The notes: generated by a model from the sequence alone, not told the origin. A stretch of 64,000 nt of DNA from Histoplasma ohiense (GCA_017607445.1 JAEVHH010000003.1:5208001-5272000), one strand, 5' to 3'; positions 1 through 11,542 are shown, counted from the first letter of the stretch. Numbers and translations: made by a program.

Positions 1-439
1 CAAGTAGCACAAAAATGCAAACAGTGTTGCTATGAGATATGTAATTTTCTATAATATATAGAAGTAGATTTTCTTTCTTCTTGAATTCTTTGATATATCT
101 CTGTTCTTTCCATCACATTTCTGTGTGGATAGTAATTTATAAAAAGAATATATTATTTTCTCTAGAAATCTTCATCATCACAATTAGAACATATTTCTCT
201 TTCTCTCTTCTGCTGAAAACATGTCTGCTCTTCTCTTCAAGAAACATTTGGTGACTCTGTGTACTATCAAAATATGCAAGCATCACTATCACCTTGAGAG
301 AGAAGAGAAAGAATCCTTCAAGTGTGAAGAAACTGATCACAAAATATGTCATATTGTCTTGAAAAAACTCTGTAATGAAGTAGATTGATAACAATTTTGA
401 GTAATGCTTCTGCTGAAATTTGACTAATATTATGAAAGG

Positions 440-1100
440 AATGATGCTGATGACTCAATGTGTGAGAAGTTAGAGAAGAAAACAATGAAGTTGCTCATGC
501 AGCAGTGCTGAAATCAGAAGCACTCACAGAAATGATTTGAGATCAAAATGAAGAAAGAGAAAACTGAGAAGATGACAGCTGCAAAAAAACATCATCAGAA
601 GAAGATTGAAGATGTGTTTGTCTACAAAACAAAAAAGCTCAAATTGATAGATTGTATTTTGAATATATTCATTGATAACACTTTTTGATAATGATTCTGT
701 TGTCTAATTGATTAGCAGGCTTCTGAAGAGAATCAGAGCATTGAAGCTTTGTTTAGATCTCATATGCACTCAATGATTCAGAACATTGAGAAGACAGCAT
801 TGCTTTCTGAGCATGCTAATTTACTTGCTGCAGAGATAGAATCTGAGACAGCAGATCAGAAGATGCAGAACTTTGAAGCTCAAATGAATCTGATGAAAAG
901 AGAGAAGAATTCTCTCTCATCTGAGAAGATAGCTGAGAAAGATTTTGAGATGATTGTTTCCTTGAATGAGAAGAAGAAGAAGAGAGAGAAGAAGAAAGAG
1001 AAGAATTGAATTGTGAAGAATGAAGAGAAAGAGAAAGAGAAGAAGAAGAAGAAGAAGAAAAAGAAGAAGAAGAAAGTTGAAGAAGAAGAGAAAATGATCT
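440..1100 (+). pseudogene. Decayed Lys/Glu-rich coding remnant, unrecognised
   Basis: The plus strand reads as a basic, coiled-coil-like protein. A first block (about 440-690) has two TGA stops. A plausible intron acceptor (TTAGCAG near 719) leads into a second block that runs to a TAA at 1099 with only one internal TGA at about 1007. The second block is rich in Ala, Leu, Glu and Lys and ends in a long lysine run encoded by an AAG/GAG tract. C-terminal coiled coils with Lys tails occur in fungal pogo/Fot1-type transposases, which is one weak possibility. I see no catalytic motif. The base pattern (almost no CG or CC) matches the mutated mobile elements around it, so it is probably part of an element, possibly the hAT whose left end I could not find. 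Confidence 0.35.
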
Positions 1101-1616
1101 AAGAAAAAAATTTTTTTTTTATATATTTGTTTTTTAATATTTTTGTTAAATTAATTGTATTATTATCTGTCAGAGATTACAAATTTTTTATTTGATATTT
1201 TACATTATGCAATTCTTTGTTGTGAGAATATATTATTGTAGTGATATTATGCTCATGATATATATATATATATATATGTGTATGTATACTGTAAGGTGTG
1301 TGTGACTTTACATATAGTATTGGTAAACAATGAAAGATGATAAATTCATACTGCGGAATTGTGATATATTAGAGATAGATAATATATCTAATGAATCAAC
1401 TTTTTGTATAAACCTTAATAATATTTTTAATATTTTAATTATCATTCTTTTCTATTTTATCATAATTTTGTTGTTGTTTATAAATATATTCTACTAGTGT
1501 TCTAATCAATTAGAGTGGATTAATGAAAAGAGAGTAAAAAAAAACTCAACAAATTTCTTAACTTTATTATTCTCAGAATTCATTCCACACATAATTTCTC
1601 ATCATTTATATTCATC
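1101..1616. other. AT-rich stretch without recognised genes
   Basis: This stretch is very AT-rich, with an (AT)n run at about 1258-1277, poly-T near 1112-1120 and poly-A near 1537. No coding signal is seen. A hAT-type end may lie here or left of the window, but no clear copy of the TAGRCTGGCC terminus was found. Confidence 0.4.
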
Positions 1617-2710
1617 ATGATAACTTCAGTAATTGCTGAATCAGGGAATTCATCACCTTCTTTAATGAAGATTCAAGATCTTATAGAAATAAGAGTGAAT
1701 CAAACAATTTATATTGTTTATAAGTTCTTGCAAGATGAGCTCTTTCAAATCTGATGAATGCACACTTTCTTTTTTCTTGATGATGAAAAACAACACAATC
1801 TATGAAAAAGCCAGTATAGACAATGAGAAGATCTATGAAAAAACTTTCAATAAGTTGCTGTGAAGATCACTGAAGAGTCATTTCTCTGCTGTAATCATTG
1901 CAACTTCATACAAAAACATCCATTCTGAAGTGGATATGGACTAGAAGGAATCACACAACATTTGAAATCTGCTGATTGTCTACAGCTTAGAGGAAAACAT
2001 CAGAATATTCTTCATGAACTGATACTTATATCATCTACTCTCATTAATGATAACAATATTTGGTAATGCTTATGTACTATTTTGCAGAAAAACATGTGAA
2101 AACAACAATGAACTGATGCTGATCTTTCAATTCCAACTCTTTCATCAGACAACTTTCAAGAACAACTTCTATATCTATATATATTCTTGAATCTTCCACT
2201 GCATGCTGTTGAAAACTCGGAATTTTGAACTTTACTTCAAATGCTTAATTCATATATTCAAATTCCTCATCAATTCAGTCTCTGCTCTTCTCTTGATACA
2301 CATTACAACAATGATATGCAACAACTTGGACTTCTGTTGAAGAAACAACAGAAGATATCACTGACAGTGAATGTATGAACAAGCATCAACAATCTATCCT
2401 TTTTGAATACAGTTTGTTATTTCATTGATGAGGATTGAAATTATAAAGAGAAATTGATTGGCTTTGAACAATTGAAGAGCAGTCATACAGATGAATATAT
2501 GACTGATGTTCTCATGACAATCATTAAAAATGATTACTGAGATATTTCATCAGATCTTCTCACAATCACAACAGACAATGCAGCAAACAACTTGATCATG
2601 ATGCAGAGTCTGAAACAAAAACTGGTATTGTATAGATGAAATGGTAAACATGGACATATTCTCTGTATTGCACATGTTATTCAGCTTGTTGTTCAAGCAT
2701 TGATTAAAGG
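1617..2710 (+). pseudogene. hAT transposase, N-terminal half (mutated)
   Basis: Translation from an ATG at 1617 gives a hypermutated transposase N-terminus. A BED-like zinc finger can be seen around 1890-2000 (a Cys-Asn-His-Cys group followed by TQHL and a Cys/His pair). Next comes the conserved catalytic region of hAT transposases around 2360-2700, with recognisable blocks such as FEQLKSSHT, TTDNAANN and HILCIAHVIQLVVQ. Stops are mainly TGA at former Trp or Arg codons. A small intron may lie near 2062-2087. The frame stops at the AAAGG target duplication (2706-2710), where element A is inserted, and resumes at 9859 with matching sense (ALIK then GLDIE). Confidence 0.8.
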
Positions 2711-2981
2711 TGTAAGAGATGGTTGTAGGTATAATTATAGAAGTAGTGTGAAGTATGCATGTAGAATGTTAAGAAGGTAGCAATCTCTATTATTCAAAGC
2801 TAATCACTGATCTTCTAATATCTACAGATATCAGTGAGCATTATATAGATGACCACCACGTGCTACAGCCATCTATAATGCTGTGTGCTATGTTCCTTCT
2901 CATTAATTCTGATGTGTTCTGTGTTCTTCTATCACCATATAGCTATTTTCTAATATAGATATCTCTGTTGCATCTATTACA
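2711..2981 (-). repeat. 3' LTR of gypsy copy A
   Basis: It is 271 bp and matches 9583-9853 along its whole length, apart from transitions typical of the local hypermutation. It is bounded by TG...CA and preceded by target duplication AAAGG. Confidence 0.92.
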
Positions 2982-3524
2982 ATTATCTCTCTTCTTCAAA
3001 GACCTGGTCCTCAGAGCTTCTTACTGCAACATGTGAAGTTTATAACATGTGCTGTGTGGTTAATATTGTATAGAGTTTGCAGAATCAGACTGAATTAATT
3101 GTTGAGATTAATTTCAAAATGTTGCTGTTTTGAGAGAATGTTTTTTCATCTCTGATGTCAATGCAGTTCAATCATGATTTAGACACAACTTCTGAACCTC
3201 TTTTCTTTGACTTCTACACCAAAAATCACACTCCACTGAAAATCATCATCAACATCATCACTAACAATTTTTTATTAAAAAAGAATACATCAATTTATCA
3301 AACAAAGTACACTGTATCTTTCTATGTGATTTTTATTGTGAAATTTGAAGTTTTGATTGTATGATTGTGTTTTTCATTTTGGATTGAGTTTTGTATTGTT
3401 GCAATTTCTTTGATCAATATTGTAATATTGATTTCAATCTTCAACATCTGTTTTTCTTTCTTGTTGCTTTTGCTTTTTCTTCTTCTTTGAACAAGGTCTT
3501 GGTACTGATTAAAATTATGATAGA
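2982..3524 (+). promoter_or_regulatory. Leader/promoter region of the antisense gene in copy A
   Basis: This is the 540-bp interval between the 3' LTR and the start of the accessory gene. A 69-codon open frame (3155-3364) is also open in copies B (21555-21800, minus) and G (45836-46081), with closely similar residues, so it may be a small exon or upstream ORF. It is followed by a pyrimidine-rich tract (3420-3490) just before the ATG at 3525, as is common upstream of fungal starts. Promoter function is inferred from position only. Confidence 0.4.
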
Positions 3525-4666
3525 ATGTCAGAACCAGCTGTTTCTGTTGCTGATTTGAAGTCTATGAAGAGTGATATGCTGTCTATCATCAAGAGCATTT
3601 GCTTGGGTTGTCTGAAGAGATTGCAGAACTCTTCAGTATATTCTTGCTTTGTGAACAATGAACAGACACACTGTTATATCTGTCATATATCAAATAGAAG
3701 TTGTGCTGCTGTAAGTTTTCTTAAACTAAGATTGTTAAGAGTACTAACAGATTATAGATGTCTGAGTGCTTTCATAAAATCAGTCAATCTTTGATCAATG
3801 AATTTCACAAGATGCTGCTCTCTGACAAAGTTTCAGATGAGAGATTTGTCATATATCAAACTATCATTGTAAGATTTGTACTTGATATGCAGATCTACAA
3901 GAATGCAGATGAGGTTCTAGAATTCTATATGAACTCTGATAATCTATTGTCACAGCAGAATATGACATTCAATCATAGCAGTATTTCAGAAAGCACATTT
4001 TCACATTCTGCTATTACATCAGTGTCATCCTCACTGAGTCAAGATCTTGGTATGTTATTTGAGTTGACTGATAATGTAGATGAAGATGAGGAAGTGGACA
4101 GTTTCATTGAAGTGTTAGAAAGAAACACAGCAGCATATTGCTGTCATTGTATTCAACATTTAACAATGTTCCCCCATCATCATTGTGAGTCTGCTGAGGA
4201 TTGATACAAAAAATGCAAGCACTGCTCAGTGACAAAGCACATCTGTGTTTCAGTAAGTTATTATTCAAAACAAATGTTTTTACAGTATATAATATTAACT
4301 TTCTATTAGATGTCAGCAGATGTCATTGAATTGACTCAGATGATTATCAATGCTGCTGAGGATTTAATTGTCACTGATGCAGACATTTTAAACATTAGTA
4401 TTTTGCAGAGCACTGTGACTGCAGTGGTTAGATTCTTTGCTGTGAAGATTCAGAAGATTCAACAAGACAGTTCTTCTGAGACTTCAGCTGAAACAGTGAT
4501 TGATAAAGTTTCAGTGATTATATTGTCAGTCACAGCTCTCAAATCATTATTGAAACATCATGCTTCATCAGTTGAGAAAATTCAAGATAATAAACAGATT
4601 TGCTTTGGTGACAATTTCTTGAATGACACTGATCAAGCTGAGACAGATCTGTTTTTTAATCTCTGA
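3525..4666 (+). pseudogene. Accessory antisense gene of family-1 gypsy, copy A; three exons, Cys-rich, unknown function
   Basis: Three exons run opposite to pol: 3525-3710, 3758-4252 and 4310-4666. Intron 1 is 47 bp (GTAAGT, TACTAAC branch, AG). Intron 2 is 57 bp (GTAAGT, ATTAAC, AG). Both are phase 0 and give about 345 residues. Exon 1 carries cysteines at about residues 26, 29, 41, 50, 53 and 60 (CLGC and CYIC pairs). Exon 2 has an acidic stretch followed by a second Cys/His cluster (about 190-218, including CCHC and CKKCKHC). The spacing suggests zinc binding. The only stop is a TGA at 4202-4204, at a probable former Arg codon, so this copy is nearly intact while pol is riddled with stops. 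The gene ends about 25 bp from the convergent pol stop. The same gene is in copies B and G. The family is not recognised; the exon-1 cysteine spacing resembles Cys-rich hypothetical proteins of ascomycetes. Confidence 0.75.
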
Positions 4667-4691
4667 GCAGAATAGATATATTCAGCAGTTA

Positions 4692-7600
4692 TCATTGTTT
4701 TCTTTGTTTTCATTTACTGACTGACTTTTGATAGATTTTATTAAACTGTTTCAAGTACTTCTGACTGTTCATCAAGTTTTTCTCAGATTTCCAAGAATTA
4801 TCTGCATCTGTACAATCTTTTCATTTGACAAGATATTGTGTTTGACTGTGATATTGATACTTGTCTAATATAGCTTCAACTTCTCATTTCTCTTGCATAT
4901 CTATAATTATCAGTTCTGCTTGTGGGATTTGTCTGTTGTGCACATGATATGATTTGAGAAGAGAAATATGAAATACAGAATGAATTTCTTTATATTACAG
5001 TATGAGTTTCAGTTTGTATGTCTGTGTATCATGAATATCAATTATTTGAAAAGGATTCAAAAATTGATGATCTAGTTTGAGTGAGAGTTGCAAGGTGGAT
5101 ATATTTTTTGCACACAGCATTACTCAGTCCTCTATCTTAAAGCTTTTTGATATATGACACTGATCATAATACTTTTTCTCAGCTGCTTTGACAGCTTTCA
5201 GACATTCTCAGATTTTGTTCTTCACTTGCTTCATTCATTTCACTTGTTTTATTGCTGATTTTGACACACTCATGCTTGGAGGTTCCACATCTATACAAAG
5301 TTCAGTTGATCGGCTGATCATTGCTTCAGATGATGTCATTTTTATCAATGTGTGAAAGGCATTGTTATATGCTCATTGCATCAGAGGAATTCATTCTATT
5401 CAATTATCTTGCTGATAGCTGCAATATGTGTGAAGATAATGTTCAATCATCTGATTCAATCATTCTGTCTGACTGTCAGTTTGCAGGTGGAATGCCATCA
5501 ATAATTTTTGTTGAATATGAAGTAGATAACACAATGTCAATCAAAACTTGCTATTTATTAATGAATCTTAGTCACTAATAATGTTCACAGGTAGATCAAA
5601 GTTCTTCACAATTCTTCATACAATAATGTTCACAAGTTCTTCTGCATCTAGCTCTGAAGATGTGGGCACAATTATGACTCATTTGATGAATAAATCAACA
5701 AATACAACAATAGTATTATAGATTTGACTTCTCTTTTTATTATCTGACAGATCTTCAATAAAGTCCATGCTAATTGTATGTCATTTCTTATCTAACACTG
5801 AATGTGGTTGTAGTAATCTGTACAGCTTGTGCTGCAGTATCTTGATACATTGACAAACATCACAAATTCTCACATATTCTACAATCTCATCACTCATACC
5901 ATGCCACAAGTACTTGCATTTGATCACTTTGATGATTTTGTCACATTCAAAATGACCATCTTGAGGATCATTGTGGTTCATTTTCATTATTTCATGTCTT
6001 ACAGTCTTGTCTTATGATATATAGACTTTATCATCTTTTCTGAGCAGATCATCTTTATCTACTGCTCAGATTGAATGATTATCACACTAGCATCACTCAT
6101 CTCTAGTCTTCTGTGAAGTTCAGACATGTCAGCATCTCTATTCTGAATCTGCAGTAAGAGTTCAATGATAGATTCAGCTATCTCTTTACAATAGACTGTC
6201 TCAGACTCAAATATCTTGACAGCTAGAATCTGTGGCATCAGAATCTCTAAATTTAATCTCATAACATCTGCAATCTCATTCTCATCTGCAGATGTATTCT
6301 TTATTCTGCAGAGATTGTTGTCATCAATGACTACAGACTTCTTCACTCAACAATTTTCATTAGCTTGCAGATCTTTTCATATCATTTTGATACATTGATC
6401 TAATTTTGTGTTTTCTTTTGTCTTTAGTGACTTAAAGATTCTTTTACACAGCTTCTCTTGCAGAGTAGAGAGTCTCATCAAAAGAGCTGTGTGTTTTACA
6501 AAATCTGAGTGACAACTTGATGCATCTGTGGGATTATTTTTCCCAGAACAGTACTCTATTTCAAAATCAAATACTGAGAGCATTTCCATCCAGCAAATCT
6601 GACACTTATTTAGCTGCTTCATCATCATGAAGCATCAGAGATTGACATGGTCAGATAAAACAGTTATTGAGTGCCTGCTATCATATAAGTAGTGACATCA
6701 TTGTCTGAAAGCTTCTACAATCAGCAATATTTTTAGATTATATATTTGATAACATCTTTCTATTTCTGTGAGCTTTCTAGACCAAAACACAATCAGATGT
6801 CAGTGATCATCATTTATTAATTGTAATATTACTGCAGCAATTGCAACATCAGATTCATTCATTTCTATACAGAGTTTTCACTGCAGATCAAAGTGAATCA
6901 ACAATAGTGCTTTTATAAAGCATTTTTTTAACTGCAAAATTGCATGCTTGCAGTTTTTGTCTAACTGAACAGATGTGTTATTCTTCCCTCTTTTTGTTTC
7001 ATAATCTTTTAACAATTCAGTCAGAGGTGCCATTATTATCAAGAACTTGTATATGAATCAACAATAGAAATTGATAAATTCTAGAAATATTTGCAATTCA
7101 TTTATAGTTTGCAGTTCTGATTAATCTAGAATTGTGTTGACACAGTGTTTCTCAACAGTAATGCTCTGCATGATAATCACAAAACTCAAAAATCCAATTT
7201 CTGTTGTGTGGAATGTACACTTACTAAGTTTGGCATATAGTCTCCATCACCTTAACTGTTCCAGCACATTCTTAACATGGATGACATGTTCATCAAGCAT
7301 GTTTGAATAGATTATGATATTGTCAAGATAAGCCATGCAATATACATCTAAAAGATCACTGAGGGCTTTGTTGATATAAGATTGGAAGATCACAGAGACA
7401 TTGATTAGCTCAAAAGATAAAACTAGATATTCAAAGTATTCATATTGTGTTTGAAATGCTGTTTTTCATTCATTCTTCACTTATATGCAAATTCTATGAT
7501 ACACATCTCTAAGATTCAGTTGTGTATATATTTTGACACCTGCTAATCTATCAAATATTTCACTTATCAAGAGCAGTGGATATTGATTCTTGACTGTTAT

Positions 7601-8400
7601 TTCATTCAATCCTCAATAATTCATGCAAAGACACAGAGTTCTATCTTTCTTTGACATGAATAACACTGACATGCTGGCTGAGCTCTTGAATGAATGTATT
7701 CAATTCTTCTCTAATGTCTTTTTGATATATTCTCAGAGGACAGAGAGTTCTTGAGATGATAAGTTATATATCAGTTGATATAAAGATTCCTTGCCAGGTT
7801 TGAGCTCTATGACATGATCATGAGATGCATGTTCCACATCAGATATGTCTTCTCAGAATACATCAAGATAATCTTTATAATCATCTGAGATATTTGACTC
7901 AGTTGCTGCACTCACAGCTTGTAATGATAAGACAGTGAATATAATATTATCATCATCAATTAGTGTTGCAAATTCTTTAGCAGTATTCAGATGCACATGA
8001 TTAATATTCAATGCTTTTCTATAGATTCAACATCTTCACACTCAGTTGATATCAGAGTTTGCAGCTTCCAATCACAGCATGCTCAAAATTATATCATATT
8101 CACTAATATTGACCTCTTTGAAATGGTGGAATCCTTCTCAGAGAATGTGTTCATCATCGATAATCTTCATTGCAGCTTTTCATTGTTTATATGATTTAAT
8201 CTTATGATTATCAACTGCTTCCACTACTTTTGGTTTATCTTCTGTCTTTGAGAAATATTTTGATGCTCAGATGTAGAATATGAAGTTTGCATCTGCATCA
8301 GAATTCACTAGCATTCACATCATCGACCATTTCACTTCTGTCAGCATTTATATATTCATCATCAATAATTGTTTATCTCACAGTCTAGTTGTTCATATTC
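4692..8400 (-). pseudogene. pol of gypsy copy A (protease, RT, RNase H, integrase, chromodomain)
   Basis: On the minus strand, fragments of a Ty3/gypsy polyprotein can be read in order. The protease lies near 8300-8000. The RT catalytic block is near 7318 and reads YLDN where YxDD is expected; the second Asp was lost at a CG site. RNase H pieces lie around 6400-6900. The integrase zinc-binding H-H-C-C region is at about 5790-5990, with the TCDVCQ-type motif here reading ICDVCQ. The chromodomain lies near 4730-4900. Dozens of TGA stops come from CGA and TGG codons. The stop (TCA on plus, 4692-4694) faces the stop of the antisense gene. Confidence 0.85.
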
Positions 8401-9477
8401 TCAATGCAGCAGCTGCTTCTACAATTGAAATTGTTGATTTTTTGCTTATCAGACTTGATTGCACTTTTCAGAGTGTAACATTCAACAATCATTTGCAATA
8501 TGATTCTTCTTATGACAGTGAGAACACTTCTTCATTCAGTTATATTTATCTTTCTTGATTTGTTCAGTTGAACTCATTTGTTTCTCTCATTTCCTCTTGT
8601 TTCAATGGTTGCTAGATTTATCAGAACAACACTGATTCTCTACAAATATTGCAGGTCTTTCTTTGTGGATAGCATGCTGTCACTCTGACATATTTTTCTC
8701 AAGAGTCTGTAGAGTTCAAAGCAACTCTTTGTAGTTCTGAGGCTTTTGATTTTGACAGTTGAGTTCTATGTGTAATATCTTCAACATTTTACTACACAAG
8801 TTATCCATTCTTTGTTCTTTGCTATATGAAGGTAAGTAGTATTCCCAGTTTTCAAGATATTTAGAGAAATTGTGTATCAATTGTCATTCTTGTTATTTTG
8901 TATCTTGAAACTTTTGACTCATCAATCAGTGCTGATTCTGTGGATCATTAATTTGCATTTCTAGATGTGATAACATATTGTCAAAAGTCAACAGTGTTGC
9001 TTCTCCACATCTCTTATACAATGATACAAAATTCAATCATTTCTGCTTAATGTGGGTGTCAAGATAGAGTTTAGCAGCATTTATCTTGTGTTCTTTCTTT
9101 TGATAATACTGATGATAATATGTAAAGAGAGTCAATATGTGATCTTTATAGTCCTTGAATTCTAACATATTTTTTCCTTGATAATAGTCCTTAATCTTCA
9201 ACCTTGGTGGTGTTTCATTATCATCATTCATATTGTTCACAGATCGATTTTGCAGTGATTTTGTGGTGATATTCTGAATTAATTGAGACTCAATGAGAGT
9301 ATCTTCATGAATCTGTGCTTCCAACTCATTGAGCTGCTGTTGTGCATGCAGAATAACTAATTGCTGCTCTCATTCACAAATTTGATCATTCAACTGTTGC
9401 AAACATGCATTGTGATCATTGGAGGCAGTAGAAGATTCAGATTGATTTTCAAAGGATCTTGCACATATCAAAATCAT
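8401..9477 (-). pseudogene. gag of gypsy copy A
   Basis: The frame starts at an ATG complementary to 9475-9477. It includes a coiled, Gln-rich N-terminal part and a capsid-like part (9037-9324, open for 95 codons). A CCHC zinc knuckle near 8500 matches the better readable one in copy B (14850-14900). TGA stops interrupt it. The leader between gag and the 5' LTR (9478-9582) carries repeats of the form GTGTTTTAACTAATGTTG. Confidence 0.75.
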
Positions 9478-9582
9478 CTTGCATGTTTTAACTAATGTTG
9501 TGTGTTTTAACTAATGTTGCATGCTTTATTGTAGATGTGTGTAACAACAGACCACTCAAATAAAGTTTAGAGTGATTAGAAT

Positions 9583-9853
9583 TGTAAGAGATGGTTGTAG
9601 ATATAATTATGAAAGTAGTGTGAAGTACATATATAGAATGTTAAGAAGGTAGCAATCTCTATTATTCAAAGCTAATCACTGATCTCCTAATATCTACAGA
9701 TATCAGTGAGCATTATATAGATGATCACCACACACTATGGCTGTCTATAATGTCATGTGCTATGTCTCTTCTCATTAATTCTGGCGTGTTCTGTGTTCTT
9801 CTATCGCCATATAGCTATTTCCTAATATAGATATCTCCGTTGCGCCTATTACA
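9583..9853 (-). repeat. 5' LTR of gypsy copy A
   Basis: It is 271 bp, paired with 2711-2981. The outer 80 bp keep several CG sites (for example GTTGCGCC), unlike the interior, so this end is less mutated. Target duplication AAAGG follows at 9854-9858. Confidence 0.92.
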
Positions 9854-9858
9854 AAAGG

Positions 9859-11170
9859 CCTGGATATTGAACCTGAAAACACAGAACTGGTCAGTTGTTT
9901 TGATGAGAATGATGTTGAAATTATTACTCACATCACATTCTCATCAACCCTTTGCAAGGTAATGATATTTGATAATGCTTCAGTGAAAATTGATCAATTT
10001 ACTAACTATCTTATTATCTTTTTTAGATTCATCACATTGCCAATGCAATCAGTACTTCTCCCAAACAACAACAATGATTCCACAATATTCAAGCCACACA
10101 CAGCTCAGTTCCTCCTCTTAATATGATACAAGATATTCAAACATGATGAAGTTCTATTTATAAGATGACAGTTCAAGCACTTCAACTAAAAGATGCTGTG
10201 AATCATTGAATTCAGAATTCTGAGTGAGAGAAGATTTGTGCTCTGAAACTTTCTGATACAGAGTGAACACAGTTAAAATATGTTGTTGAACTGTTGTTTA
10301 TCTTTTACAAAACAACAAAGACTGTGTCTATTACAGTAACATCAATGATGCAAGCTTCTTGATGAATATACAACAGTTTATTTACTCATTTGAAAACTCA
10401 GATGATTTGTGTATGAGAAGAGCAATTCTGAGATAGAGTTATTTCTGCAGCAATTGAAAGAGCTTGAGACAAACTTGCAGAGTATTATACAAAAATCAAT
10501 CAATTATTTACTGATTACTATGCTGTTGCTGTTGTACTTGATCTCTCTCATCAAATCAATGCATATACTTCTGAGAATTGAACAGTGGAAGAATGACAAA
10601 TCTATGTTGATATAGCTCAGACATACTACAATGACAACTATTGACAATATGAACAGAATAATACACAAATTGAAGAGTCAATAGAGTATGATTCTTTGAT
10701 TAGTAACTTTGTTTTTTATAATACTCACTGAGATATTGATATTGATCTGTTACTAATATTTATTGATTAAGGATTTGCACTCATTGATTGCTGCTGAAAA
10801 TCTGAGCAAACAAAATTCTTGCAACACTGAATTTGACTGCTATCTATATGATGATTCTGTTAATATCAAAGAAAAATCTATTTTAGATCTGTGGAGGATG
10901 ATCAGCAGTCAGTACTCAACAGTGACAATGATAGCACATAATATTCTGACAATTTCATTGACAGAAGTTGGTATGAAGAGAAAGTTTAACTCAAGTTGAG
11001 ATATTTATCACTATCATTGTAATCAATTGCAAGAAGAAACTGTAAAGAAATTGATGATGATTAAGCATAGAAAAGAAAAAGAAATTGTTGATAAGAATTC
11101 TATTGTGACAGAATTCTCTTTCAATGATATAGTGAAGGAAAAAATTGAGTATAATTGTATATAGTATTAA
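9859..11170 (+). pseudogene. hAT transposase, C-terminal half with dimerisation domain
   Basis: The frame resumes after element A and runs to about 11166. Around 10760-10990 the hATC dimerisation region is clear: SILDLWRMISSQYSTV, then IAHNILTISLTEVGMKR and FNSS, followed by a block like HYHCNQLQEETVKK. Earlier stretches (9860-10750) contain many TGA stops and possible short introns. It belongs with the 1617-2710 half. The enzyme would have cut and pasted hAT elements, but this copy is inactive. Confidence 0.8.
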
Positions 11171-11542
11171 TGAGCTTGTGAGTGTTATCAATAATCATTA
11201 CCAATTGTCATGTATTGTGAGTGTTATCAATAATTGTTACCAATTGTCATGTATTACATAATCATCAGAACAGGACCAAACTTGAGCTAAAATCATAATC
11301 AGTCCCAGGTCACATTCTTATTTTTCATAGTCAGTTACTTTGCATGGAATAATAAATTTTGTTGATTTCATAATAGTTATATTAGATCTAAATCTGATTC
11401 TTTTACACTTCATTTCTGAAAATTTTGGTTCCTTTACACTCTCATTCTGATCCTGGTTCCACTGGAAATCACGCCAAGAAATGGACTGAGATCAAATCAA
11501 ATCAAATCAAATGTGAAATTCATGGTTCCACCGGTCAGCCTA
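11171..11542 (+). repeat. hAT right subterminal region and terminal inverted repeat
   Basis: A tandem pair of about 45 bp (GAGTGTTATCAATAAT...CATGTATT) is followed by sequence shared with the right 270 bp of the non-autonomous element ending at 20867. It includes a four-fold CAAAT/CAAAC run and the end ACCGGTCAGCCTA. GTTCTGAG (11543-11550) is the presumed target duplication. Confidence 0.75.

Larger units (their letters stand above)
2711..9853 (-). mobile_element. Family-1 Ty3/gypsy chromovirus, copy A (complete, mutated)
   Basis: The element is 7143 bp long with two 271-bp LTRs (2711-2981 and 9583-9853). On the coding (minus) strand each LTR starts TGTAATAG and ends CTCTTACA. A 5-bp duplication AAAGG flanks it (2706-2710 and 9854-9858). 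Coding order on the minus strand is 5' LTR, leader, gag, protease, RT, RNase H, integrase, chromodomain, 3' LTR. An additional gene on the opposite strand lies between the chromodomain end and the 3' LTR. Sense genes are broken by many TGA codons, so the element is dead. It is nearly the same length as copy G (7144 bp), which shows that it is structurally complete. Confidence 0.92.
1617..11542 (+). mobile_element. hAT transposon, interrupted by gypsy element A; left end unresolved
   Basis: Two transposase halves (1617-2710 and 9859-11170) are collinear and separated by a 7143-bp gypsy element flanked by an AAAGG duplication. The right terminus at 11542 reads ...GGTCAGCCTA, the same end as the non-autonomous element at 19335-20867. 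That element has inverted TAGRCTGGCC ends and an 8-bp target duplication, as expected for the hAT superfamily. About 370 bp between the end of the transposase and the right terminus is closely related to the corresponding part of that smaller element. The hAT sits in old gypsy element D, whose sequence resumes at 11543 with GTTCTGAG (expected right copy of the 8-bp duplication). The left copy was not found, so the start given is the first transposase codon, not the element end. Confidence 0.75.

Noticed and set aside
1500..1530. hAT left terminus (GTTCTAAT then TAGAGTGG)
   Set aside because: It only loosely resembles GTTCTGAG plus TAGRCTGG, and the following bases do not match the known left end at 19335.
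9554..9582. tRNA primer-binding site beside family-1 5' LTR
   Set aside because: The sequence after the LTR (ATTCTAATCACTC on minus) shows no convincing complement to a tRNA 3' end; self-priming is possible but unproven.
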